Source: Paracyclopina nana
Taxonomy: Eukaryota > Arthropoda > Copepoda > Cyclopoida > Cyclopettidae
DNA length: 64,000 nucleotides
Direction: 5' to 3'
NCBI GenBank assembly: GCA_019096065.1
Contig: JAGUCH010000004.1
Coordinates: forward strand, 1,116,001-1,180,000
Part shown: piece after piece, positions 19,968 to 34,100 of the stretch
How the letters are laid out: every line of letters starts with the position of its first letter
Position numbering within the stretch: position 1 is the stretch's first letter
Translations under genes and position numbers: made by a program
Notes under the pieces: model-generated
What the model was told of the DNA's origin: nothing
The model's input: the letters and a program-made list of their open reading frames with translations, nothing else
The model's database searches: none

Positions 19968-21202
19968 TGAAGGCCACTTTCTCTCCTAAAGGTTTGATGA
20001 CCAAAAAACCATGAAGTCCCGGAAAATGTCTTGGTGTGGATCAGGATTCCTGCTCTGCGGCGCAGGTTGGGCCGCACGCTGATTGCGATCAGGGTGTGTC
20101 TACTACAGTACAAAAGAAAAATCCCGAAGGCTGACGAGCCGATGGGGGTCACTCCGATGGCATTTGGGCCTATGTGGTGCGTAGGCTTTAGATTCCCTTA
20201 GACCCAAATTGCGCATTGATGCCGTTGGCGGGTTGGAACTGGCGCGCGGGGAGTGCAATAAGGTACAGGCCGTGACGTACCACCAGCCTGTTGATGATGT
20301 CTTCCATGGACCATTGTTATGATGATGGGCCTACACAAAGTAACAATGACACTGTCTTTCCCGGAGGTGAATGCATGCGTGCAGGCTCCGCATGGCATAG
20401 CTTGGAGTATGGGTGCCATGGCAGCCGGAAAGCCAGCCAAGGTGCAGGTTGCGACCTGAACCTCTGTTGCCTATCCATTATGGGGCGAGTGAGCGCAAGA
20501 GTGTTGCGACACTAGTGGGTCTCGTCCGTGGGTTTGGCCATACAGATGGAAGAAGATGATGTAATCCATGACTTGCGAGTCAATGAACCCCAAATAGGCC
20601 ACGCGTGGAGCCAGAGTGGGAGCCACAAAGGAAAATGCGTGTTTGGGGCCCAAAAAACTGGCTAACCTTGGACAAGTTGCCGAGGGCACTGGGAAGGTTG
20701 GCCGGCCCGCAACTCGAGGAGGAGTGGGCAAACTTTTATTTTTTCATTCACTGAGTCGACACTGGTTGGCGAAGTGGCATACCTTTTTTGCGTAAAAAGT
20801 TGATGCACCTTTGTTTCAGAGACTTAGAAGAAATTACCATCCATACACCTGTTGGCACCAGTAGTGCCAAATTTTACTCCATCTTTTATATTGTAATAAG
20901 TGAGTGTGGGTAGTTGTGCGTGCGTTTGTGTGTGTGTTTTGTCTTGGCCGCTCATAGCCTTGACAAAAAATAAATAAACGAGCTTAGCAACTGCAACCTT
21001 TTCCTCTGTGTCACTTGACGCGGCGTAGTAATTAGGACAAGCTTCCCTGTGCTTTGAACAGCGTATAGCTTTTAATTCGGTATTACCGAATTTAGTACAC
21101 ACAGTAGTGTACTAAGACCAGAATATTGCGTGTGACTCCGTTGCACCTCTAAGAGATAAGAAATACTTCGTGTGACTCCGTCACGCTTTTTACAAGATAA
21201 GA
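19968..21202 (+). other. Untranslated leader after LTR A
   Basis: About 1.2 kb without a coherent frame between primer site and gag, nearly identical to the leader after LTR B. A packaging signal would be expected here by family analogy; none is identified. Confidence 0.6.
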
Positions 21203-23441
21203 ATGGCTAATCAGGATTCTAGGATCACTGGACCTACTCTGGCTGAGGAAGTTACGAAAGTAAAGGATCGATTGTTGCAACATCTTGGGATTAGTGAGGA
21301 CACTTTTCAAGGGTACTTATCCCAATGCCACCCAAATGGGACCAGCAGGACTGTCTTGCAAAGATTTCTGCCACACGTTGCTTACCCTGAAGCACTAGAG
21401 TTTGTTACGGTAACCCCAGCACAAATAGCAGCTGTATGGGATAGGACTCGAATAGTAATTGTTCCCAGGATCCAATTAGACCATTGGATGATCATATTAT
21501 GGCAATCATTAGGACTATGCCTCTTAAAGACCCAGTAGGCCAGGTTGTAAATGTGGTTAAATATATTGATGCTCTTGACCCTAATTCATTGACAAGCACG
21601 ACATGTGCTTTATTATGCATTTGTTTTGGTCTGGATGAGTTCCTAACTCGTATTGAGGAAAAGAAAGATCTGCAGCGCATCCAAGAAGTTGATGGAAGCT
21701 CCATGACCTATGCACTGTCAGGGACGCATGAAATGGTTGCGACATTGATATCCAGGAATTGGCTAAAGATACGGGCATTTGGAGATGGATTTTCTATTGT
21801 AGCGAGGCTTTATGGCCTACAAATCGATTATTTCCTAAATGAGCCGCTTAACCTGAAGCCACAGAAAACTTCAGGCCAGAGTGTACATTTCCCAAACAAT
21901 GAGACGAGTAATGCTGTTCCAGATATGTCTTCGATAGCAAGTCCACCTGGGACTAACCATCACGAGTTCACTACTGGAGCTGACCTGAATGGCCATAATA
22001 AGTCAGTCCTAACTTCGACTAAAATGAATCCTCGTGATTTGCACAACTTGACTAATTCTGTCACGCTTCCTCCAATGGAAGTTGTACATAGGATGGTACA
22101 AAAGATGTTGTCAGGAGGCCATTTGAATATTCAGGAATTGAACACGGTAAAAGCTTACTACACGAAAATGCATGATGCAAGCACGGCAAATAAAATTATT
22201 GCCTCTGCACAAATCACGGCTAAGCACATGGTTGGGGCAAAAGTAGAGTCTATCTTCAGTAAGAATTTAGAAAGAACCTTAAGCATAGTAGATGCTGCGA
22301 CGAAGGAAAGAATGGTGCCGGAAACTGACGTCATCTACGATGAGTCTGCTCCGATTTCAGAGAGGCTGAAGTTAATTAACACCGACGAGATTAAGGATGT
22401 GGAATCAGCCAGACGAGTAATCCTTCAGATGGTTGACCCAAACTTATCCTCAGGAAAGAAATTGATTGAGATGCAGAAGCTCTTTAGTGTACTTAGCACG
22501 AGGGACAAGTTTACTTCTCTCCAAAAGCAGATATTGGCAGAGGGCTACTTGAAGACCCCTGAAATAAGTGTGGCCGCTGGAGTATCAGCTGACACTTCTA
22601 GGAGCATTTATGATCCGACCACCATGAGAGGTTACATCGCTGCACCTACGAATGGTCATGTTAAGTATGCAAGCTCACAGTCAATGAAGGAGATTAGGCA
22701 CAAATATACTAAAAAGTTTGATCTACATAGTTCCTCATTAACTGCTGAGAATATAATAAATTTTCTGGACTATATGGCGAACGAGGCTGGCAGACAGCAT
22801 TGGTCTCATGCAGCTTTGTTAACAGCCATGTGTGAGGCTTCATCCCAGAATACTAGTGAGTATTTTAAGGGGATGGCTGGAGAAGGAAAAGATGGTATGG
22901 AATTGCTATGGCAAGATATCTTTAACTACACGCAGTTTGTGCGTAAAGAGGATCCATATTTCCTCATTCAGGAGATGATCCGGAAGCCTACTGAGTGCTT
23001 CACTGCCACACTTAAGGCAATTCTTCGACTGCGAATGAAGATACACAGCACAACCATTGGAGATGGCGGAGATGCTCATGCAGTCTCTGAAGCCATCTCT
23101 GATGGTTTTGCACTCCTAGGACGTCATTGGCCTCAGAATTACCAGTCATTAGTAAACAAATACAACGACTATCTGCTGAGAGCGAATATACCTGCTAGGA
23201 GTTTGCACGCCTACAATATCATGATGAACTTGATTGGCAGTGACCTAGGTACCTATGTGCCAAGGGACCTGGATAGGGCTCATAAAGAGGAGAGGCTGCC
23301 AATGGTACCCAATATGCGTGCCAAACCTAGAATTGCTATGGTTGAAGCTACTGAAGAAGAGGTGTTAGACAGTGCTAGCACTATGTCGGCAGCCTCTGGC
23401 CGTAGTCAACGAAGTGCTAAAATAATAAATGAGCTACAAAG
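21203..23441 (+). pseudogene. gag: gag copy A of the LTR element, truncated by the middle LTR
   Basis: It encodes a Gag-like protein beginning MANQDSRITGPTLAEEV, nearly identical to the gag at 25,622. It ends where LTR B begins, so the zinc-knuckle region and everything downstream are missing from this copy. Fossil; broken. Confidence 0.8.
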
Positions 23442-24366
23442 TGATGGGCAATAAGTACATCATGTCTCTGGTGCACGTTACGACCAGAATAGGACTTGAT
23501 TGGACCCCTCCAGTGGAACCTGTGGAAACCGTGGAGCCCGTGGAGCCGCCAGAAGTCCGGAAGGTTGCCCATTCACCGCTACATCACCACCTCAAAATCA
23601 CAAAACCTCCTTTCTTAAAAACACCTTTTCATCTCCTCCAACTCTCTGATTGTTGCTGCTGCTGCTGCTACTACCTATGCATTGAGCCTCACCTATGGCA
23701 ATTCACCTGACCTTGAGTGGAGAAGTTGCTAGCTATTGTGTGGAGGAGTTGCTAGCTGCCACATAGAGAGGACCTGCAGCTGCATGATAACGGAGAGAAG
23801 CAGATGGAAGCTGATGGAACTTGCTGCGATGCATCAAGTGGAGAAGAAGGAGAAGACTCGGGGAGTTCGATGGGGGACTTCAGAGAAACAAGACATGGAC
23901 CAAGTGCACATGGCCCGTTGAGTGAGCTCTGCCCTGCTATTGTCCCACCAAAGTTCTCCAAAGTGTGCTGAGGCATGAAGAAGATGGCCACAAGAATATT
24001 TACTGCAGTACTTATTTCTTTGTATTTGCTGCCATTAATTTGTGTGGTGTTAAAAGCTGAGTGAATAAGACAACCCTGTTTGGCTTTGTTTGACCATAAC
24101 TTGTATAGAGGTTTCCTGGGCAGTTATGCATCCTCGTCTGAGGCTGTTGAGGCCGTTGAGGACGTGGGTAGGAGGCCCAATCACAGGTCTACAGCACTGA
24201 AGCTTGCCATGTGATGTATCTCGCCAGAGTTGGAGCACCGAGGCTGCGGCTTTGGGTCCAAGGCGGGTAGACATCCGGCCAGCACCCGGAGGCTGCGAAC
24301 GGTACCGCGACCATGAAGCCGATGCTAACCATCCTAGGCTTCAGAGGGTGTGACCGTCGCACACCA
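23442..24366 (+). repeat. LTR B (middle, 925 bp)
   Basis: Same length and ends as LTRs A and C. It differs mostly in one patch of about 200 bp (roughly 24,055-24,255). It sits inside gag copy A and is followed by its own primer site and leader. Confidence 0.9.
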
Positions 24367-24369
24367 TTT

Positions 24370-24387
24370 TGGAGGCCCCGGAGGGAT
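24370..24387 (+). promoter_or_regulatory. Primer binding site after LTR B, tRNA-Thr type
   Basis: Identical to the site at 19,950, again 3 bp past the LTR end. Confidence 0.6.
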
Positions 24388-25621
24388 TGAAGGCCACTTT
24401 CTCTCCTAAAGGTTTGATGACCAAAAAACCATGAAGTCCCGGAAAATGTCTTGGTGTGGATCAGGATTCCTGCTCTGCGGCGCAGGTTGGGCCGCACGCT
24501 GATTGCGATCAGGGTGTGTCTACTACAGTACAAAAGAAAAATCCCGAAGGCTGACGAGCCGATGGGGGTCACTCCGATGGCATTTGGGCCTATGTGGTGC
24601 GTAGGCTTTAGATTCCCTTAGACCCAAATTGCGCATTGATGCCGTTGGCGGGTTGGAACTGGCGCGCGGGGAGTGCAATAAGGTACAGGCCGTGACGTAC
24701 CACCAGCCCGTTGATGATGTCTTCCATGGACCATTGTTATGATGATGGGCCTACACAAAGTAACAATGACACTGTCTTTCCCGGAGGTGAATGCATGCGT
24801 GCAGGCTCCGCATGGCATAGCTTGGAGTATGGGTGCCATGGCAGCCGGAAAGCCAGCCAAGGTGCAGGTTGCGACCTGAACCTCTGTTGCCTATCCATTA
24901 TGGGGCGAGTGAGCGCAAGAGTGTTGCGACACTAGTGGGTCTCGTCCGTGGGTTTGGCCATACAGATGGAAGAAGATGATGTAATCCATGACTTGCGAGT
25001 CAATGAACCCCAAATAGGCCACGCGTGGAGCCAGAGTGGGAGCCACAAAGGAAAATGCGTGTTTGGGGCCCAAAAAACTGGCTAACCTTGGACAAGTTGC
25101 CGAGGGCACTGGGAAGGTTGGCCGGCCCGCAACTCGAGGAGGAGTGGGCAAACTTTTATTTTTTCATTCACTGAGTCGACACTGGTTGGCGAAGTGGCAT
25201 ACCTTTTTTGCGTAAAAAGTTGATGCACCTTTGTTTCAGAGACTTAGAAGAAATTACCATCCATACACCTGTTGGCACCAGTAGTGCCAAATTTTACTCC
25301 ATCTTTTATATTGTAATAAGTGAGTGTGGGTAGTTGTGCGTGCGTTTGTGTGTGTGTTTTGTCTTGGCCGCTCATAGCCTTGACAAAAAATAAATAAACG
25401 AGCTTAGCAACTGCAACCTTTTCCTCTGTGTCACTTGACGCGGCGTAGTAATTAGGACAAGCTTCCCTGTGCTTTGAACAGCGTATAGCTTTTAATTCGG
25501 TATTACCGAATTTAGTACACACAGTAGTGTACTAAGACCAGAATATTGCGTGTGACTCCGTTGCACCTCTAAGAGATAAGAAATACTTCGTAGACTCCGT
25601 CACGCCTTTTACAAGATAAGA
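24388..25621 (+). other. Untranslated leader after LTR B
   Basis: About 1.23 kb, near-identical to the leader at 19,968-21,202, without a coherent frame. Confidence 0.6.
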
Positions 25622-28186
25622 ATGGCTAATCAGGATTCTAGGATCACTGGACCTACTCTGGCTGAGGAAGTTACGAAAGTAAAGGATCGATTGTTGCAAC
25701 ATCTTGGGATTAGTGAGGACACTTTTCAAGGGTACTTATCCCAATGCCACCCAAATGGGACCAGCAGGACTGTCTTGCAAAGATTTCTGCCACACGTTGC
25801 TTACCCTGAAGCACTAGAGTTTGTTACGGTAACCCCAGCACAAATAGCAGCTGTATGGGATAGGACTCGAATAGTAATTGTTCCCAGGGAGCCAATTAGA
25901 CCATTGGATGATCATATTATGGCAATCATTAGGACTATGCCTCTTAAAGACCCAGTAGGCCAGGTTGTAAATGTGGTTAAATATATTGATGCTCTTGACC
26001 CTAATTCATTGACAAGCACGACATGTGCTTTATTATGCATTTGTTTTGGTCTGGATGAGTTCCTAACTCGTATTGAGGAAAAGAAAGATCTGCAGCGCAT
26101 CCAAGAAGTTGATGGAAGCTCCATGACCTATGCACTGTCAGGGACGCATGAAATGGTTGCGACATTGATATCCAGGAATTGGCTAAAGATACGGGCATTT
26201 GGAGATGGATTTTCTATTGTAGCGAGGCTTTATGGCCTACAAATCGATTATTTCCTAAATGAGCCGCTTTAACCTGAAGCCACAGAAAACTTCAGGCCAG
26301 AGTGTACATTTCCCCAAACAATGAGACGAGTAATGCTGTTCCAGATATGTCTTCGATAGCAAGTCCACCTGGGACTAACCATCACGAGTTCACTACTGGA
26401 GCTGACCTGAATGGCCATAATAAGTCAGTCCTAACTTCGACTAAAATGAATCCTCGTGATTTGCACAACTTGACTAATTCTGTCACGCTTCCTCCAATGG
26501 AAGTTGTACATAGGATGGTACAAAAGATGTTGTCAGGAGGCCATTTGAATATTCAGGAATTGAACACGGTAAAAGCTTACTACACGAAAATGCATGATGC
26601 AAGCACGGCAAATAAAATTATTGCCTCTGCACAAATCACGGCTAAGCACATGGTTGGGGCAAAAGTAGAGTCTATCTTCAGTAAGAATTTAGAAAGAACC
26701 TTAAGCATAGTAGATGCTGCGACGAAGGAAAGAATGGTGCCGGAACTGACGTCATCTACGATGAGTCTGCTCCGATTTCAGAGAGGCTGAAGTTAATTAA
26801 CACCGACGAGATTAAGGATGTGGAATCAGCCAGACGAGTAATCCTTCAGATGGTTGACCCAAACTTATCCTCAGGAAAGAAATTGATTGAGATGCAGAAG
26901 CTCTTTAGTGTACTTAGCACGAGGGACGAGTTTACTTCTCTCCAAAAGCAGATATTGGCAGAGGGCTACTTGAAGACCCCTGAAATAAGTGTGGCCGCTG
27001 GAGTATCAGCTGACACTTCTAGGAGCATTTATGATCCGACCACCATGAGAGGTTACATCGCTGCACCTACGAATGGTCATGTTAAGTATGCAAGCTCACA
27101 GTCAATGAAGGAGATTAGGCACAAATATACTAAAAAGTTTGATCTACATAGTTCCTCATTAACTGCTGAGAATATAATAAATTTTCTGGACTATATGGCG
27201 AACGAGGCTGGCAGACAGCATTGGTCTCATGCAGCTTTGTTAACAGCCATGTGTGAGGCTTCATCCCAGAATACTAGTGAGTATTTTAAGGGGATGGCTG
27301 GAGAAGGAAAAGATGGTATGGAATTGCTATGGCAAGATATCTTTAACTACACGCAGTTTGTGCGTAAAGAGGATCCATATTTCCTCATTCAGGAGATGAT
27401 CCGGAAGCCTACTGAGTGCTTCACTGCCACACTTAAGGCAATTCTTCGACTGCGAATGAAGATACACAGCACAACCATTGGAGATGGCGGAGATGCTCAT
27501 GCAGTCTCTGAAGCCATCTCTGATGGTTTTGCACTCCTAGGACGTCATTGGCCTCAGAATTACCAGTCATTAGTAAACAAATACAACGACTATCTGCTGA
27601 GAGCGAATATACCTGCTAGGAGTTTCCACGCCTACAATATCATGATGAACTTGATTGGCAGTGACCTAGGTACCTATGTGCCAAGGGACCTGGATAGGGC
27701 TCATAAAGAGGAGAGGCTGCCAATGGTACCCAATATGCGTGCCAAACCTAGAATTGCTATGGTTGAAGCTACTGAAGAAGAGGTGTTAGACAGTGCTAGC
27801 ACTATGTCGGCAGCCTCTGGCCGTAGTCAACGAAGTGCTAAAATAATAAATGAGCTACAAAGCGAGTTGGCTCGAGCAAATTTTGAATTGAGTAGGCAAG
27901 CTGTTGAAGTAGCTATGATGAAAGCTGAATCACCATCCGAGAAAATAAATAGGCTGGGAAAACTTTTAACATAGATACATCTAAGTTGCCTGAAGGAAAC
28001 CCTCTTCAGACTAATGGGTGCTTGTTCTGCAACCAATTGCATTACGCTACACAGTGTACGAATTACCCGAACACGAATTTGACCTCAATTAGAAACGATG
28101 GCACATTGTGCCCGTTGTGTAAAGGATTGCACCTTGAGTTTAGGGGAGAACAGTGTTGGAAGACACGACCTGCTCGTAAACAATAA
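25622..28186 (+). pseudogene. gag: gag region with zinc knuckle (LTR element)
   Basis: It begins MANQDSRITG like copy A and encodes an alpha-rich Gag of about 780 residues with no recognised matrix or capsid signature by eye. The last ~65 residues (from about 27,986) carry a zinc knuckle, CLFCNQLHYATQC, spaced C-x2-C-x3-H-x4-C (one residue shorter than the usual retroviral knuckle and reminiscent of BEL/Pao Gag). A second cysteine/histidine cluster, CPLCKGLHLEFRGEQC, follows. Fossil; broken at a few places. Confidence 0.75.
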
Positions 28187-31100
28187 TGGGACCAAGTACA
28201 AAAACTCCCAATAAGAATGATAAAGATAGTTACATCTTGCCTTCATTTATGAGGGGAGAATGTAACAAAGAAGTAGGACGAGCTTACTTTGATTATTTAA
28301 AGGAGCAATCTGTGAAAAATGCCGAAATTATGACTCGTGGAAGTGAGGACAAAAAGGCTCTGGTCCTTGCAATAAGGGGTAGAAAAAGTCGGTTTGTCCA
28401 TCAGCATACTATGACTGTAATTGAGATTAGCATAATACTGTTTGCAATAACAATATGTCAATATTGCTTATTTGGTTGGGATTATTGGCCAATTACAGTA
28501 ATCTGTAGTGGAGCAATAATAGCTTTATGGTACTACTTTGTAAAAGGTAGCACGAGTGATGAGCAAAAAACTTGTAGTAATGATGGTATCGTTACACATC
28601 TGGCCTCAGTAAATGCTAATGAAGCAGAGCCAGTAACACATTTAGAACCTTTACCGAATCCGGAACTTGAAGATGACGTGCTGAGTATATACTCATTAAA
28701 ACTACATAATGTTTGTGAAAGGTATTTTATACCAGTGGAGATAACTGGAAAAATACGTTTGCATGCTTTATTTGACAGTGGAGCAATGGTGCAGATAATA
28801 TCACGCACTCTTGTAAAACTGATCGAAGACAAAATTGGTTACACTCTACCTCGGGTCGAAACTAATTATGTAATTAAGAACTTTAATGGGGAAGAATTCC
28901 CAGGGAATGAAGCTGTCTCTATTCAAGTTGCATTTGGGAATCGTGTTTTAATCAGACAGGCTGTTTTCCTTGTATCTGATTGCGATACACTATTAATGAT
29001 AGGAAACTCGTTATTAGTGGACAATAATGTCCGGATGACTAGTAAAGATGGAAAGCACTTTATGGATTTCCCTGGAAAGTCCAAACATAAGAAAATTCCA
29101 CTCTTACTATCAAAAGAGGCTTTCTACCCAGTGGCAATAAATGAAGGGATCACTCTACTCCCTGGAGAAGAAGTGACCACCATGGCTAGTTTACCTCATG
29201 ATTTACCTGTCATCAGTAATGACATCCAAATAGATTCTGACTCTGACGAAGATGACGACCTTGGTCGTACTCATCACCAGAGAAATGTTTATTCCGGATT
29301 GGTGGATAAGTACTTAAACTTTATGCCTAGTAACGAGTACCGCGGAGTGACCTCTGAGGGGGCACTTACTGCAGTCACTCGTAAAGGTACTTTCCCAGTA
29401 AATATTGGGAATAATACTGAGGATCCCATCTACTTAAATGCACATGCAGTGATTGGGCGAGCCAGGATTGTCAAGAAACAGAAGTTTAAAAGTACGGTTG
29501 CAGCCCATGTGGCTAACATTAGTCTAAAGGCTCTGGAGCATGAGATGGAGTCATGTTACTGCAATTATTTAGATTCGCACGTAATTGTGCAGTTTACTGA
29601 TATAAATGGACTTTCCTTTACTGATATGCATTTTTTCAATGCCTATGAGTCATTAAGGGGAAGCCACAAGCCTATGATTAGTAGAAAAGGAAATTACGTA
29701 TTTATCTCAGCTAACCAAAGTGACGGTTTCGAAGAGATAACTGATGTGATAATTAGCAAATTTATGAAACGAGAAAAATGGGATGAATTACCATGGGCTG
29801 TTATTGTCCCAGGACATAAACTTTTGTCTGGCGAACAAAAGCGCATTGTAATAAAGATGAATATAATGGTGGATAAACTTAAAGTAGTATGGCTAAAATA
29901 TAAGTATATTTGCCCACCATGTATGACCATTGCCTTGTGTCCTATTGAATCCTACCTCAATGGGATGGATAGGGTCATAATAACTATGATGATACATGAG
30001 TATGAGAATTACCCACTTGCTTATCAAAGAAATGAACTAGATAAGTATTTTGAACTAAATGTTCTTGGAGCTCATGGTATCATGTTTAAGTTGTCCAACA
30101 ATGTTGAGTTAATATTCCATGTCCCTAGCGAACATGCTGAGAATGTTGGCTACTTAACCACGCTTATGTACATAATAATTGGTCAATTACGGTACCAAAA
30201 TGTGGCCGACGACGTGTGGATTAGAACACTTATGGATGGCGATGTGCATGTAGGTGACCCACTTTGTATGGCAACCACCGCTGCATTGCTAGTGTTATCT
30301 GGGTTACAAATGTACCCTGATGACCTTACCAAAGAGGATATAAAGACAAAATTTGGTAAATTTATACCTTTTGTACTTGAACCACATGGTTGCTCATGCA
30401 AGCCTTGCTTGGCAAAGAACATGGGCATCAAAGTGCCACTTAAAAGCTTCACTACTATTTATGAAGGTCCTATTGTTGATACCAGTATCAGGCAAACAGT
30501 CCTGAAAAGTCCTTCTGAACTAGACCTTGTATCAGCTAGCCTGGAGCTTTCTAAGGATGAGAGAAATAACCAAAAACTATATGATGAGGTTTATAATCTC
30601 CTTTTGAAATTCCCTAGTGAATTTGACCCTCTCCGTGTTTTAAATGGAGTAGCAGGTTACACATTTCCATTGAAACCAGAAACGATCCTGAACATGGACC
30701 TAGAACACATTCCGGATGAAGTTAGAGAGGACTTTAGGGACCTCTTAATAGAATATAAGACTATATTCTCGGAGGACCCTAGATCATATAGGCTATGGAA
30801 TGTTGAACCCATGAAGTTCCAGCTAAAGGACGATAAACCATTAGTGCCAAAAGTATTTAACATGTCAGAGTATGAAACTACCCAGGTTGACCGTAAAATA
30901 GCTTTAATGCTGTCATCTGGATTAATTGAGATTGTGGATAAGTCACTTAATAGGTACTCGGCTTGCCCTTGTTTCTTGACTTCAAGGCCAAATGATGAAA
31001 AGCTGCCTATGAAGCAACGCAAGCCTCGGCTACTAGTTGACTTAACATCTTTTAATAAAAATCTGATATTTACGACTTCAGAGCACATAGTGCCACCTAT

Positions 31101-34100
31101 CCCTACCTTGCTAGGGATGTTATCTAATTCATGTTTGATGTCATCTTTTGATGTGACATCCGGATACGATAACTTACCTGTGGACTCTGATAGTGCTGAT
31201 ATGTGCTGCTTCGCAGTAACGTCCCCTCGCAGTATATATAGATCAGTCTTTTTGAAAAGTAAGTCATGCCTACAAGGGATCGCCATTGCTCCGAGAATGT
31301 TCGCAGAGCTCCTCCAACAGGCCCTTAACCCTGAGATATTGCCCTTTACATGTGTATATGTAGACGATTTGGTCGTGGCCTGTAAGAACCCTGGCAAGCC
31401 TAGGCCTGCTACATTGGACGATTACATACGACATTTAGGTGATTTGAGGAAGTTGTTTCAAAGCCTCAAGGACTTAAATGCCCTATTACAAATTAAAAAG
31501 ACGCAATTAGGTGTTAAAGAAGCTACAGTCTTAGGGCACCTAATATCTATTGATGAAAATGGGATTATGACTATGCGAATGCCCGATAAATTCAGGTCTG
31601 CATTTGATGATTTCCCTATGCCCACAACAAAGAAACAGCTGCAAAAGTTTATTGGGATGACAAACTGGTTAAGCCAATACTGCCCCAATATGGCTACTTA
31701 CACGGCACCATTGCTAGATGTGTTACAAACAGCGCAAGGAAAAGCAGGAAAATTCACTTTCACTGCTTTCCAGGAAAAATGTTTCTATAAAGTAATAGAT
31801 GAGATTAAAACGGGAATGTCGTTGGCACTACTAATGCTTTTAAAGAAGGTTATTTAGTGGTTGATTCTGGGGTAATAAGTACTTCAGCCTTATTAATGGA
31901 GGTGAATGAGGATGGGAAAGCTGTGTGTGTTGGTGCACACAGCGCACGCTTTCCTCTATCGGTTTGCCTCTCATACCACTCATTTCAACGTGAAGCATTA
32001 GGAGTTTTAACAATGATAAACCATTTTAAAAGCATACTATTCGCTTATGAGCGGTTGGTAATAGTTACTGATTGCTTATCTATCGCTAGCGTACTTGCTA
32101 GTTCGTTTACTGGTAAAGATGCATTTACTCATAGATTAGCAGCTCGTATTTATTCCCTGCCTGTAGCATGGAAATTGAGGGCTGTACCTCGCACAGAGGT
32201 AGAAGTAGTTGATGTATTATTAAATAAATACCATCAAACACCAGAAGGTGAAACTGTATTTTATGCGCCTTACTCTATTGCGGGACAGATTACTAAGGAT
32301 ATTTATTCAAATAAATACCCTCTACCCGATGCGATCAAAGATAAGGTGCTTACAACCCAGGAATTACTTACACACGTGTATGATACACTTGTGAATTCTG
32401 GAACTATGAGTAAGACTCTACTCCAGAAAAGGTTGCATTGCCTAAATGACAAATGGGTTGACATGATCGGCACGAAGCCGCCATTTGTGCACGACGACAC
32501 GTCAACCTTACTTCAAGCAAAACATGATGATGATGAATTTCTTGAGGACGAGATACTTTCAAAACTATCTCATTCGTTTCATGGGGAAGCTGATTTTGAC
32601 TCACCAGTAAATCATATAGAAAATAACTTAAGAGTAGATACAGTAACTGTTAAACGGCGAATATCGCCACATTTACCAGGAATTACACGCAACCTACTCA
32701 TTAAGTTGCAACAAAATTGTGAAGAAACACAAAAGATAATAAATTTAATTATGCTTTCGCCTCCTGAGAAAGTACCATTAGATGTTGCGGTAAAATACCG
32801 AGTTCTTGATGGTGCCTTGTTGGTTATAATGTGCAAGAATGTAAAGTTACCCTTCAGTGTTGCTACTAATACAAAAGTGTATATGAGTATGCCTAACTGT
32901 GTGTACCTTATGGCATGTATTCATCTGTTACATAACCATTTGGGGAGTAAAAAGACCAATACCCTTTTTACTCAATCTATGTATTCAACTTACTCAGCCA
33001 GAATCAGTCGTATTATTATTGGTGCGTGCATGCATTGTGCTTTATACCGCCAAGCTAATACTAGGTTTGTTGGGAAGGGGCGTTTCCGCATCCCGACTCA
33101 GCCATGGGAATTGGTAATGATTGATTTGGCCAAGTTCGATGACACTTTAGTCAAAGGGTCTTCCGCAAAAGACCTGTTAGTATTTGTCGATGTTTATTCT
33201 AAGATGATAATTGCTAAACCACTATTGGATGCTAAATATAAGCAGGTAGCGAATGCTATGGAAGAAGTAATTTCTTTGTTTGGGGTGCCAAAAACATTAC
33301 TTGCAGATAATGGTGCCCAGCTAACGACTAATAAGGCCCTCCAACGCCTTGTTGATCGTTATAAAATTAAGGAGTTATGTCATTACCGAACTTTATCGCC
33401 ATACAAGCATTCGAACGCTTACGCTGAAAATGCTATACGAATAATAAGGAGTGCATTAGTCTTAAACTCGAACTCATACAATATGAAGTTATGCGATGTG
33501 TTTAAGACTTCTATTTACGCAATAAATAACCGCCCTCTTACTTATTTGGCATATACTGATGATAAAGGGGTGAAGATCACCCCCACCCCTTTTCTCATTA
33601 TTTTTCGATAAAATGCCGTTCTATCACTTAGGACGGGATGTGTTTGAAATACTTAGTGAAAGCGAGGACAAAATTCATAAAGCTGAATGGCGTCAACGCA
33701 TGCGCGAATATGATCTAGAAGAACAGTTCCACTTAGAAAAAATGAAGGCTACTGAAAGGCCTTCCTTTAAACCTGAGATTGGATCTTTAGTTTTGGTTAT
33801 AAAACACCCCATAAATAAACAACGGTATAAATTTATGGATGATTTATTTGAAGTCATAGACATTGGACAGCATTCAACTGTGACTGTAAAGCCGTATCTT
33901 TATGATGGGCTTACTCGTGAAGTAAGCTTAGATCATGTAAAGTTATACCGATTCCATGAACTATATAGATTTCTTCCGGAAAAGTTGTCCAACCTCTTGA
34001 AACGACCTTACACTCCGGAAGAAATTCTACGTAAAAAAGCAAGGAATGAGGTTATTGAATTTCTTGAAGGGGCAGCCCCTGAAAGTCATGATTATAGTTT

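Noticed and set aside
19022-20731. Short frames repeated in all three LTRs and leaders on both strands
   Set aside because: They recur only because the LTRs are copies. None has a recognisable domain, and the leader is expected to be untranslated.
27986-28186. Assignment of the LTR element to BEL/Pao from its C-x2-C-x3-H-x4-C knuckle
   Set aside because: The reverse transcriptase and integrase motifs look Ty3/Gypsy-like. One knuckle spacing is weak evidence; an RT phylogeny would decide.
30657-31397. A 246-residue minus-strand frame inside pol
   Set aside because: Shadow of the conserved reverse transcriptase coding strand; no signal, domain or splice context.
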